This document shows, one piece after another, positions 1 through 8,832 of a DNA stretch of 64,000 bases. Under the pieces are notes generated by a model, which ran no database searches, was not told where the DNA came from, and saw only the letters and a program-made list of their open reading frames with translations. The stretch is taken from the NCBI RefSeq assembly GCF_026213295.1, contig NC_079428.1, forward strand, positions 6,863,485 through 6,927,484. The letters are read 5' to 3'. This stretch comes from Gadus chalcogrammus (Eukaryota; Chordata; Actinopteri; Gadiformes; Gadidae). The position numbers were made by a program, and so were the translations under genes. Within the stretch, counting starts at the first letter, position 1. Every line of letters begins with the position of its first letter.

Positions 1-640
1 CTTGGGAATAGAGCTGCAGGAAACGGAAGGTGTCCTTTTCACCCATGACCGCCTGTATGCTACTACCGCCGGTCGCGATGCAGCCCATGCGGGCAGAGAC
101 CGAGCTCTGTACGCGGTTCAGGGTCATGTCGCGCAGTTTCGTAACGGCATCGATAAGGCGCAAGCTGTATTGGCTCACCTCTTCCCTTTTACTCTGTTCC
201 CATTTCCCCAGCTCCTCGCTTTCTTTTCGCTTTGCGGCCATAGCTCGCTCCCCCTCCGCGATCTTTTCCACCAGCTCCGCTTGCGCCTTCGGAAAGGTCT
301 TCATGTTGTGGAGGCGATGCTGGTCTTCGATGGCGCACGACACGCACACACTCGTCAGGTCGTCCAGGCAGTAGTACTCGAGGAGCTTTCCGTGTTGGGG
401 GCACCTCGTCCCACCCAAGCCCTCCGCCCCGGGAGCCATGGGCTCGGTCAGAGGGTGAGATAGAAGTAGAACCGGTGTGGTCAGGTGCGGCTGGAGGTGC
501 TCAACACACATGGAGATCTCGCACTTCATGCACGTCTTCGCCGCGGCCCTCCGGTCCTCCTCCGCACACATGTCACAGAAAATAGCTGGCTGCTTCCTGT
601 CCCCCGCCTGGTTGCTGCTGCTGCTTATGCTTTTATACAT
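1..640 (-). CDS. TRIM-family B-box/coiled-coil protein, 3' end outside window (partial)
   Basis: A continuous 213-codon minus-strand frame runs from an ATG at 640 off the left edge without a stop. It shows a B-box1-like zinc site (CDMC at residues 22-25, CMKC at 37-40, then C45/H48/H52) followed by a B-box2 (C80, H83, C91, C99, C102, H108, H111), and then an Lys/Glu-rich coiled coil with the KTFPKAQAELVEKI and RLIDAVTKLRDM stretches. This order is that of tripartite-motif E3 ubiquitin ligases of the teleost NF7/TRIM25-like type. No RING finger is visible; the frame stays open upstream of 640 to about 830, so the true start or a RING exon may have been lost at the duplication breakpoint at 853, or the gene is a RING-less copy. 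The PRY/SPRY end would lie left of the window. Family assignment is firm, subfamily is not. Confidence 0.75.
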   Translation of the reverse strand, partial: MYKSISSSSNQAGDRKQPAIFCDMCAEEDRRAAAKTCMKCEISMCVEHLQPHLTTPVLLLSHPLTEPMAPGAEGLGGTRCPQHGKLLEYYCLDDLTSVCVSCAIEDQHRLHNMKTFPKAQAELVEKIAEGERAMAAKRKESEELGKWEQSKREEVSQYSLRLIDAVTKLRDMTLNRVQSSVSARMGCIATGGSSIQAVMGEKDTFRFLQLYSQ

Positions 641-852
641 GTCTTCGATTAAGTTAATCGTATTAAAAGTAGACCTGAAACTGTTCTTGAACGTGGGGAA
701 ATAAATTCCGTTTGTTTCTTGTTCTGACTGAAAGACCACTTCTCCTTGCTGGACCGCACCTAGCTTATGTAGCCTAATAGCTCTATGCGAGAGGCGTTGG
801 CAAAGACGTTGACTTTCAATCTTCTGTAAACGAAAACGAAACTTAGATTCGC
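641..852 (-). other. 5' flank of the TRIM fragment, duplicated at 6579-6800
   Basis: The minus-strand sequence upstream of the TRIM ATG remains open in the same frame and is recognisably the same as plus-strand 6579-6800 (for example the shared run acaaacggaatttattt). A tract ending in tttacag near 824 could be a splice acceptor. It stops abruptly at 853 where homology to the last exon of cideb begins, marking a rearrangement junction. Confidence 0.5.
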
Positions 853-965
853 CAGGCCGCCGGACACCTGCTCATCACCTCGGCCTCCATGATCCGCCAC
901 ATCATCGAAGGGGCGGAGCTCTGGCAGCCCCAGAGGGAGGGCGAATATACAGCCAATTGGAACTG
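853..965 (+). pseudogene. cideb terminal-exon fragment, truncated by the inverted duplication
   Basis: The frame reads AGHLLITSASMIR, then HIIEGAELWQPQ, and ends in EGEYTANWN and a stop. It is the same as the C-terminus of the intact cideb at 12072-12216 with a single visible substitution (Arg to His in the IIR/H stretch). Sequence 5' of 853 no longer matches cideb, so only about 36 of 212 codons survive. It lies downstream of homez copy 1 exactly as intact cideb lies downstream of homez copy 2, which places the outer end of the left duplication arm here. Confidence 0.9.
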
Positions 966-3345
966 AGCATTGCTAAGGGGGAGGTTTTTAGTGAAGGAAC
1001 CTTGAAGCCTTCAATTCTAGGAGAAGGTACATTTGTTCAACAGTGACCGATCCATGGGCAAACACATGTTTATCTAATCATGACAGTGTTTAGAGGCAGT
1101 GGCATGCGTCCAGGTCCATAATTAACTTAACGAGCTACACTTGTTGTTGGTTGGCTCATCATCTTGCTAGGAATTGGACTATAATTGTTTTTTTGGTTAT
1201 TCAGTATAGCTTTAGTTATAGAAATGTCGTATGCTCTGTGACTTTTCCAAAGCCCATGGCATCTTTCTGATTTTTTTTTCCTTATGACCCAATAGACAAT
1301 CGAAAATCGTATGTTTTTGATGTTTGGGAGGTCAAGTTAATTTCTAACAGAATATAACTTCCTAGCAGAAGACTGGAATTCAAGTCTCATTGCATTTCTG
1401 TAATTTTGTGTATTAGGATTGGAATTATGAGTGATGTTTTCTAATCTGTGGTGTAAAATAAAAATAGCAAATGTTTGACAAGAAGAGAACCAATTCTTTA
1501 CTAACATCAGAAAGGAAAATCCTGCTTTACACATGAAGGTAAACATAAAACATTAGAATTTTAGAAACTGAACAAAACAAAAATCCCGGGTCCAAACGAA
1601 CTAAAGACACCGATGTCTTTACACAACCTTCCAAAAGCCCTGAGCCTCCTTCCGGCAGGTCTCCCCACGATGGCCTCGTACACCTCCTCGGCCTCAGTGA
1701 GCAGGGGCGGGAGCGGTGGAGATGGTGGCGGTGGGGATGGGGATCGCCGACCGCTACTCCAGCTTCAACCCCCAGGTCCCAGCCCCCGGGTCTTTGTCCT
1801 TCTCTAGGCCGGCGTCCGCTATCCACAGGTGCTTCACCCTCTGCTGCAGCCGCATGCGAGCCAGGACCCGCTGCTGGTCCTGGCGGGTGATCCAGCGGGG
1901 CTTGGAGTTCTTCAGGTCATAGCGCCTGTCGGCAAACCACTGGGCCAGTTTTTGGCGCTGCCGGCCCGTCAACTCCGTCAGCCGGTCGTAGTCGCTCGGT
2001 TCGGGGTACTGGCAGGCCAGGAAGGCCCGACGCAGATGATTCAGCTGCTCCAGCTGCTCCAGCTGCTCCCTGGTCTTGTTCTTGTTATTGGGTTTGGCGT
2101 CCGGCCCACTGGCCTTGGACGTGTCCAGGTCGCTGAGGGCTGACGTGTTACCGTGGGCGGAGCCATTGCCGGGGGCGACGCCGTCTACGCCATCGTGGTC
2201 TCTGCTCACAGTTGCCGTTGAGTCGGCTTTTCGACCTGTGTGGTTCTCACCGGCCCCCGGTGGCCCCCTGTGGCCCTTGCTGGCAAGTGGGCTAACCTGA
2301 ACTTTGGGCAAAAGGTCATAGGGCGTCTTCTTCTTCTTCTTCCTGGGTGGTCCGTACCGACGGCGGACGGACGACACAGGAGGAGGCGTCGGGGACGCTG
2401 TACTCTCGCCCGTCTCCCCTGAGCCTCCCCCTCGGCCCTCGCCTTCCTCTCCCTTTTCTGTGGCCACGCCTCTCGCTCCCATCTTCACACACAAACCTGA
2501 CCCCTCGCTGCTCCCTCTCTCGCCAGCCTCCTCCAAAACATCTTCCCTTGCCGCCTCCTCCTCCTCCTCCTCCTCCTCTTTCTCCTCCCCCTGCTCCCTC
2601 ACCGCCTGTGGGTCGTCCTCCCCCCCAACCACCACCGCCGCCTTCGCCGCTTTCGGCGGTCTTTGGCGCCCCGGGCCCAGCAGCCTCCTTTGGACCGCGC
2701 AGATGTCGGCGTTGTCCCAGCTGATGCCGTAGTGGAGGCGCTGGAACATAAACCACACGCGCACGTGGTCCAGGTGCAGGGAGCAGCGCCGTGCCAGCTT
2801 CGCCATCTCCTCCCGCTTCGGGTAAGGGAACACATCGAAGGCCCTGTCCAGGGTGTCGGCCGCGTGGGCTACTTCCTGGGCGATGGAGTTGGAGTGGACC
2901 CACATCAGCTTGTTTTCCGCGGAAAACACAGGGAGGCACAGGGTGCTGTTTTTGTTGAGGCTGAAGGCTTGGGCCTGGGTGAGGGAAGGGAGGGGGGAGC
3001 CGGCGGGCGTAGCCACCCTGCATGGGGAGAGGGAAACTGGAGGGCACGGGGGACATGAGAGGGGGCTCTTATTTTGTAAAGTAAATCCCTCTATGTCCAC
3101 AGGGCTGACAGACGTGGATTCCTCCTCGAAAACCTGCAACGACCAACAAAAATTTACTTGACTGATATTGTCATACTTATCATAACTTATCATGCTCAAC
3201 ATTCATATGTGCAATTAAATCCCCTCAGTCACAAATTCGGATTTATCCGTGAGTGAAATATGAAATTTGTGAAATATGAGAGGCCTACAAGAAGAGCTTA
3301 AAAAACAAAACACAAAGTAGAATCCCCTAACTAAAGGCCTTCCGA
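853..3345 (-). repeat. Left arm of homez/cideb inverted duplication (main part)
   Basis: Read on the minus strand this segment matches plus-strand 9075-12192 almost end to end: homez 3' flank (966-1753), homez exon 2 (1754-3133), the preceding intron, and the cideb tail. The matching intron stretch just outside the exon includes the tract tacaagaagagctta near 3285 (copied inverted near 9115). The 3' flank 966-1753 holds no gene other than the tail of the transcript and mirrors 11334-12071. Homology stops near 3345 and resumes at 5247. Confidence 0.9.
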
Positions 3346-5477
3346 TACTACCGAGGTCAGTAGGTATTTAGGATGAGACATTGTCGTTTATAGTATCTTC
3401 AGATATTCATGTCGGTAAGTTACAAGAAGTGGATTAACAAGAATATTATTTTTTTGTTTTTACAAGCTTAATGAACTCTAGAACTAGGGAAGACTACTTG
3501 TGGTTGTTATACCTTTTTAACATTCTTTATGAAATGTTCGAACGCTTAGGCCTACTGTTTTAACGTTGGAAGAAACCCCAGCTTTCACCACCTCGGTGAA
3601 GTCGATGCACACGTTTGAGATGCACACTGAACAGTCACAAAATAATCTATACTGTACAGGCTAGTAGATGTTGCTTGCTTCTTTCTGCCCCGAGTTTGCA
3701 CAGTGCAACAGTGATGACGTACCTGAGAAATCCATGGATTGAAGACCGGCAAATATATATAAAATGAGGGCTTGTAATGTGAACGCTATAATATGAAGGC
3801 TTTCTAATAACTATCCTCCTGTTAGTGACATTGTTCTTGTCTTGTTTCTATCAGTAATATTTATTTTAATTCATTGTTTTCTCTCATGCAGGACCTTGAA
3901 AACATGCAGCATGCGATCAATAACAATATGTATTCAATACAATTATTTGAATTATTAATCTGCTGTCTTTAATTCTTTGAATTATTAATCTGCAGTCTTT
4001 TTGTTAAAGGGATTAAGTAGGCTAAACTTAAGCAGGTTCCCCACGTTAAACTGCTATATGCATTACATGTCATTGTAAAATTGTAATAGGCTTATTTTCA
4101 TGCATATGACTCATGGTGTCCCGGGTGCATTATTTTATAGAAGGCCTAATATTTGATGTCTGAGTTGCGGTCATTTATGTACCCGCGCATCACTGCTACA
4201 TACAGATCACTTCCACGTTTAGAAAAGTAGGTACTAGACACGCCTCCAACTACAAGTTACGCCTCCTACTACAAGTTACGCCTCCTACTACAAGTTACGC
4301 CTCCTCTGACTACAAGTTACGCCTCCTACTACAAGTTACTACTACAAGCTGGACGCAGACAGATACTATTGGGAAACCTAGGCTTTTTGCTCAGTGGTTA
4401 GAGTTTGTCTTCCATGCCTGTGTTCTCCTCCTGTCCAGTCCAATACAAGACTAAGCTGACAATTAAATATATTTTTTGTAAATAAAGTGTGCCAGTGATT
4501 ATTCAATAGATCAGCGACTCAATAGTTTCCATTCTTTAGCCTATTAACATACATGGTAGTTGGTCGCTTTATGTTTCTTTTAATGAAGGTAGTTGGGTTC
4601 TTGTTCTGCCTTGTTGTAGCCTATTATATATATTTATATCTGTATATCACTTTATATCTGAAACAGATATTTATACATTTCGTACAGCACTCATATCTGA
4701 AACAGATCTAATTAAACAAATTAAATGAAACGTTATTAGAGGTGATTGTATAATGACATTTAGTTTTAAACTCTCCACAAGGGTGCACAATACAATGGAG
4801 AACAGGTAGGATAATAAAAGGAAAAGCTAAGCCTCGATGCAAGACAATATGATTAGGGGTGGGACTATACAAACATGCGTAATCCTAGATTTAAAAAGCA
4901 AAAAAATGAACTGCCAGGTAACCAGAAAGTAGCTGCTTTGCAAATTTAAGTTTTGGGCTGCGCTAGCTAAGGTGGGCCATGCGAAGGTATGCCTGCTGGA
5001 CATGCTGAGAGTCTACCGTAAAGATTGATAGATTTCGGTGAACATAGGACCCTTTTCCAGAAAAGGGTCCTATGTTCCCCCGCAACAGTGGGGAACATAG
5101 GACTCTTTTTCAGATAAAGGGTCCTATGTTCCCCGGTATGTTTTGCTACAGGGGAACATAGGACCCTTTTTGGAAAAAACGGGGGGGGAAGTCCTATGTT
5201 CCCCGAGTGGGCAACATAGGACCATGGGAACATAGGGATGACCCCCTTATATCAGGGCGCACACACTGTATTGTATGTCTTTGGGTGCAAGTTCCGCTCT
5301 ATTCTGCTGACCAAACACATATGACGTCTGCATTGAACGGAGATAACAGAAACACAGGCTAGGCTACAGCAAATTAGGCTAGTCGGAAAAAAACCCGAGA
5401 GCTTGCTTGTTAGAAATCTTGTAACACAACTCACTTAATCTTTTTATTTGTAATCCAACACGCATCAGACTCACCAT
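1754..5477 (-). CDS. homez: Homeobox and leucine zipper protein Homez, copy 1
   Basis: Exons: 5477-5475 (ATG only, then donor gtgagt) and 3133-1754. The spliced product would be 460 aa starting M-VFEEESTS. A nuclear homeodomain protein: homeodomain 1 is coded at about 2915-2690 (FPYPKREEMAKLARR, VRVWFMFQRLHYGISW), then an acidic Glu-rich tract, a Lys-rich tract (PRKKKKKTPYDLLPK), and homeodomain 2 at about 2086-1888. The pattern matches vertebrate HOMEZ, including the KT(K/R)EQL lead-in to homeodomain 2. Compared with copy 2 it lacks about 235 residues of acidic repeat, has a recognition helix LAQWFADRRY instead of LIQWFGDTRY, and stops at a TAG fifteen codons earlier. The large exon is fully open (no frameshift). 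The single-codon first exon is inferred from an identical ATG-donor arrangement in three copies; if it is wrong, an in-intron ATG at 3202 gives a 482-residue frame. Its upstream region is rearranged, so expression is uncertain. Confidence 0.82.
4246..4341. repeat. Short tandem repeat, about 20-bp unit, about 5 copies
   Basis: Units of the form ctacaagttacgcctccta recur at about 20-bp spacing, with one copy extended by a few bases (cctctga). Confidence 0.85.
5035..5235. repeat. Cluster of alternating inverted repeats of an 18-bp motif
   Basis: The motif gggaacataggaccctttt and its reverse complement alternate at least seven times, forming back-to-back hairpins with 4-30 nt loops (for example 5040-5078, 5094-5135, 5152-5202). 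No coding potential. It looks like serial insertion or expansion of a small palindromic repeat. Confidence 0.85.
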
Positions 5478-5508
5478 AGTGATGTTATTGATGCTTTTGT
5501 TCAGTTGC
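5247..5508 (-). repeat. Left arm, inner part: homez copy 1 first exon and intron start
   Basis: On the minus strand this matches plus-strand 8810-9045: the first-exon end with ATG at 5477-5475 and donor gtgagt, intron sequence, and a tgacgtc element near 5322. The match breaks at about 5505: copy 1 has lost roughly 165 bp of 5' region present at 8650-8815 and joins the fold-back element directly. Confidence 0.8.
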
Positions 5509-5511
5509 TTT

Positions 5512-6117
5512 TGTGAAAGATGGTTCTATTTCATGTATGCTATTGCTACGCCGTCTAGGCTTCGCCTTATGGGCTTGTCTCGCGCGCGCTGAAAATGTCA
5601 AACTATGCACTAATCAGCGTGGGCAACGCCCACATTTCTCACTGTATCGTGTCTATATAAAGCGGTGTATACCGTCGCTCATCCTCCCTTTTCTTTCAGC
5701 ACTTGTGCTTATCAGTGGAAAATCGAGAATACATTAAGATGATTAATGTGCTCTGGTGACTTAAGTCGTTTTGACTGGGGTCCAGCAGGAGTACATTGAT
5801 CGGGCTCCGCTCGCAGCTTCACCTTAGCCCCATAAGGCGAAGCCTAGACGGCGTAGCCTACATGAAATAGTTCGATAGTTATGTTATTATAATTCTAGTT
5901 CTATGATTGTAGGCGTATTGTACCCTCTTAATGTTGAAAGAAAAGCGTGGAGGTTGAGCGACGGTATACACCGCTTTATATAGACACGATTCCGTGGGAA
6001 ATGTGGGCGGTACCCACGCTGATTGGTGCATAGTTTGACATTTTCAGGGCGCGCGAGACAAGCCCAAGGCGTAGCCTAGACGGAGTAGTCTACATGAAAT
6101 AGAACCCTCTTTCACAA
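5512..6117. mobile_element. Fold-back (long inverted-repeat) element with promoter motifs in both arms
   Basis: Arms 5512-5702 and 5933-6117 are inverted copies of each other separated by a loop of about 230 bp. Each arm contains, from outside in, ttctatttcatgta, a variant of cgtctaggcttcgcctt, a gcgcgc tract, a CCAAT-type box, a GC-box-like gtgggc, and tctatataaagcggtgtat. A further copy of the outer end lies inside the loop (5825-5870) and another at 7049-7125, showing the unit is repetitive. No transposase frame is present. Could alternatively be a pair of solo LTR-like promoters; the family is not recognised. Confidence 0.65.
5974..6028 (-). promoter_or_regulatory. CCAAT/TATA promoter-like array pointing at homez copy 1
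   Basis: On the minus strand: CACCAATCAG at 6028-6019, then gtgggtaccgcccac, then TATATAAAG at 5982-5974, about 40-45 bp after the CCAAT box, typical pol II spacing. Transcription would run left through the loop toward the homez copy 1 ATG at 5477. The equivalent array in the other arm (TATA at 5654-5661) faces right and its CCAAT box is mutated to CTAAT (5609-5617). Function is inferred from motifs only. Confidence 0.45.
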
Positions 6118-6332
6118 CCACACTCGATGTATTTTAAGTCCCAGTTATACAGTGGGGTTCTCCCAAAACTTAAAAGTGAAAATCCTAACGAAGTGGTGAA
6201 ATTTCGGATTTTCACCTCCACGTTGAGTGAGTTCAGCCCCCTGCCTACTGCTGCCATTGCTCAGCAAACTGAGCCATCGCTGAACAAAAGCATCAATAAC
6301 ATCACTATGGTGAGTCTGATGCGTTTTGGATA
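6108..6332 (+). pseudogene. Orphan homez promoter/first exon (third copy)
   Basis: Direct-orientation near-duplicate of 8635-8858: it starts aaccctctttcacaacc, includes gctgccattgctcagcaaac, and ends with ATG at 6307-6309 plus donor gtgagtctgatgcg. No homez exon 2 follows on the plus strand until copy 2 at 9246, so it is either a dead fragment or an alternative upstream promoter for copy 2. It is flanked on both sides by pieces of the fold-back repeat (6060-6107 and 6333-6350). Confidence 0.75.
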
Positions 6333-6394
6333 GACGGCTACGCCTACAATCATAGAAATTTTAGTTATAATAACATAACTATCGTTTCCAAGTT

Positions 6395-6535
6395 TGAAAA
6401 TATCTAAATATTTTATTGATCGAACCTCACACAAATAAGAGATCGGTGCGGCGGTGTATTATTTAACATCGTGGAAAAGGCGCCCTCTAGAGGCTAAGGC
6501 CTTATTGGCTGAAATCTGCCTGGAACATTTAAATT
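6395..6535 (-). repeat. Inverted copy of the region upstream of homez copy 2 (8500-8632)
   Basis: The minus strand of this stretch corresponds to plus-strand 8500-8632, including gcagatttcagccaataagg and the gcctctagagggcgcc palindrome-like core. It contains a CCAAT box and a CTCF-like motif (6477-6496, minus orientation). Confidence 0.75.
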
Positions 6536-6578
6536 TCATTTAAAATCCATTTAAATTGTACTTAAATTGATGGCGTAT

Positions 6579-7007
6579 CTAAGTTTCGTTAACAGAAGGT
6601 TGAAAGTAAGCGTGTTTGAAAACGCCTCTCTGATAGAGCTATTGCATTAAAGGTGCTAGGTGCGGTCAAGCAGGGATAAGTTGTTTTTCAGTCAGAACAA
6701 GAAACAAACGGAATTTATTTCACCAAGTTCAAGGAACAGTATGAGGTCTACATTTAATACGATTAACTTAAATGTCTAAAAGCAGGAGCAGCAGCGCCGA
6801 GGTGTGCCCAGAAAACCATCGACCTCGGGGAACGCCAACGTTACCTTTGACCCGCTCACAACATTGGGACCTTGGATGTCTCTGTCTATGGACCACAGGA
6901 ACGTTTTTTACAGACAGCAGTTGGGGGGCGAAGTGTATCAAAGTGTAACCAAAGACGACCGACGGAACTCCCTGAGCATGTTGCTGCAGAGGAAAAAGGA
7001 TACCTAG
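6579..7007 (+). pseudogene. TRIM pseudogene fragment (5' flank joined to a PRY-like stretch)
   Basis: 6579-6800 is homologous to the reverse complement of 625-848 (upstream part of the TRIM fragment at the left edge) but contains indels and stops. It is followed by a 67-residue frame at 6804-7007 containing VTFDPLTTLG and MSLSMDHRNV, which fits the PRY signature (FDPxTA...LxLSxDxRxV). B-box and coiled-coil segments are missing. The TRIM homology of the first half is well supported; the PRY reading is tentative. Confidence 0.45.
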
Positions 7008-7048
7008 TAGGAATCCTGAGGGTTCAAGCACACCTCGACAGTTCCATT

Positions 7049-7125
7049 TCATGTAGGGATACGCCGTATAGGCTTCGCCTTGTCCCTCGCGCGCGCACGG
7101 GACGAGCCCATAAGGCGCTATGGCA
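7049..7125. repeat. Copy of the fold-back element terminus
   Basis: Contains tttcatgta, gccgtataggcttcgcctt and agcccataaggcg, matching the outer part of both arms of the 5512-6117 element, folded on itself around a gcgcgcgc centre. Confidence 0.65.
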
Positions 7126-8499
7126 TCTACGCTCTGGCATCTAGGATGCGAATACTTTTGCTACACATTTACCACCTAGACGTGTTGCAAACCTACCTGC
7201 AAAAAAACCCACAGCTGAGACTTGCAGGAGCAGATTCGAGCAGTTATAAAATGGATTTGTGCTCGCTCATTAAAATGCTGAATTAACATAGCGTTCGATA
7301 TCATTTTATTTGTGAGGAAATTTTTCACAGATGTGCAACTTCTGATGCATTAGTTCAAATTTGGGTTTACGAATGCACACCTTTTGGGCATGTTCTCAGA
7401 TTATGAAACACGGGTGTGCGAATGTGTTTTGCACCAACTACGCTGCAATATTTTTAGCAAAAGGTTTTGTGCACCTGTAACACAGATGTGCATATTCGTA
7501 GACCCTATTTTGTGTTTACAATTGTATAACAAATGTTTACGACTACAAATGTACTGTTACACATTTGTGACTTTAGAGTAGGCCTACACATGCAAAATAA
7601 ATATATACGACTTCAAATTTACTGTGACTTTAGTGTACGCATTCAAATTCTGCAGTTACAGGTGGTAAAGACTTTTGCTACAATAAGAGAAGCTGAACAG
7701 CTTGTGATATGCATCGCCGAAAATAATCTAGTTTCAAAGTCCCTGTAAATAGCATGCAGCCAACGAGGTATGTTTTTTGTGGTTTCCCTGCATTGTTTTG
7801 CTTGTTTGGCTCTTTGTGTGCCGTGTAATTTATGATTTTATGTAAAGCTAATGCCGTGATTTCTGTTGTACTGTGTGTGTTCATCTATAGTTTTCACGGT
7901 GAAGTTGGAGTAAAAGTCTGCAATAAAACACGTCAAAGGAAACCACTGATGTCTGCCGACTGCTTTTAGAGGGATTTATACATGGTGAATCGCAATGATC
8001 GCAAGCAGAGAGTGAGAGTCTGAAAAGTCACATCAGTGACTAAACCATAAACGTCATTCATGCCAAGTAAAAGGAAAAACCTCAGACACGAGAAGTTAAC
8101 GGAGTGGTGCACTAGGCCCTCTCGAATCCCGGGCCGAAACATTTGTTTCACTACGAGTCCTTTCAGCTGCCCACCCCTCCTTCTCCAGCAAAAAATAATT
8201 ACATAGAACGGCTAATAAAACGCTTGAGGTGGCGTTTTGAAAAGAGAAAACTTTTTTAGTACATGGCATAAAGATAATTATGAGCATTTGATTGATACCC
8301 AGCCATTTTTTGCGGAGGCACATTCCTGTTCCCCACTTATATTGGAGTGAACGTAGAGATCTACTTCTGGGCCAAATTAATCGAGGGACCCATCCACAGT
8401 ATGTTCTGTTCCCGGGGGCTTGCACTTGACACCACAGCCACAGTCGCCTAACCTCCCCACTCACGGCAGGATTTCTCGTCCAACCACCGTCCAATTTAA
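7126..8499. other. Unassigned AT-rich DNA
   Basis: No gene recognised. 7320-7680 contains loosely repeated motifs (for example acgactacaaatgtactgt near 7540 and acgacttcaaatttactgt near 7608), suggesting a degenerate tandem array. 7750-8490 shows only short unsupported frames. Confidence 0.5.
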
Positions 8500-8531
8500 A
8501 TGTTCCAGGCAGATTTCAGCCAATAAGGCCT

Positions 8532-8551
8532 TAGCCTCTAGAGGGCGCCTT
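8532..8551 (+). promoter_or_regulatory. CTCF-like motif, with inverted partner at 6477-6496
   Basis: TAGCCTCTAGAGGGCGCC resembles the vertebrate CTCF core (gGCCACCAGGGGGCGC), matching most consensus positions. A CCAAT box lies 15 bp upstream. The paired copy at 6477-6496 is in the opposite orientation, giving a divergent pair. Motif resemblance only. Confidence 0.35.
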
Positions 8552-8632
8552 TTCCTCGATGTTAAATAATACTCCGCCGGCGTTTGTGTGAGGTGCAATC
8601 AATTAAAGATTTCGTAATTTTCAAACTTGCTA

Positions 8633-8832
8633 ACCCTCTTTCACAACCACACTCGATGTATTTTAAGTCCCAGCTATACACTGAGGTTCTCCCAAACGTA
8701 ATAGGGAAAATCCTAACGAAGTGGTGAAATCTCGGATGTTCACCTCCCCGTTGAGTGAGTTCAGCCACCTGCCTACTGCTGCCATTGCTCAGCAAACAGC
8801 CATCGCTGAACAAAAGCATCAATAACATCACT
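8633..8832 (+). promoter_or_regulatory. homez copy 2 promoter/5' untranslated region
   Basis: This segment directly precedes the proposed ATG at 8833 and is conserved in the orphan copy at 6108-6306 and, in part, inverted at copy 1. Conservation as a unit ending exactly at the ATG-donor implies a first exon. No TATA box is seen. Confidence 0.5.

Larger units (their letters stand above)
3346..5246. other. AT-rich DNA in left arm, absent from right arm (1.9 kb)
   Basis: No gene is visible; all frames are short. This stretch lies inside the intron of homez copy 1 and has no counterpart in copy 2, where the flanking homologous sequences are joined within about 30 bp (9045-9075). It contains a short tandem repeat (4246-4341) and a cluster of nested inverted repeats (5035-5235). 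It is therefore an insertion on the left or a deletion on the right. Confidence 0.7.
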
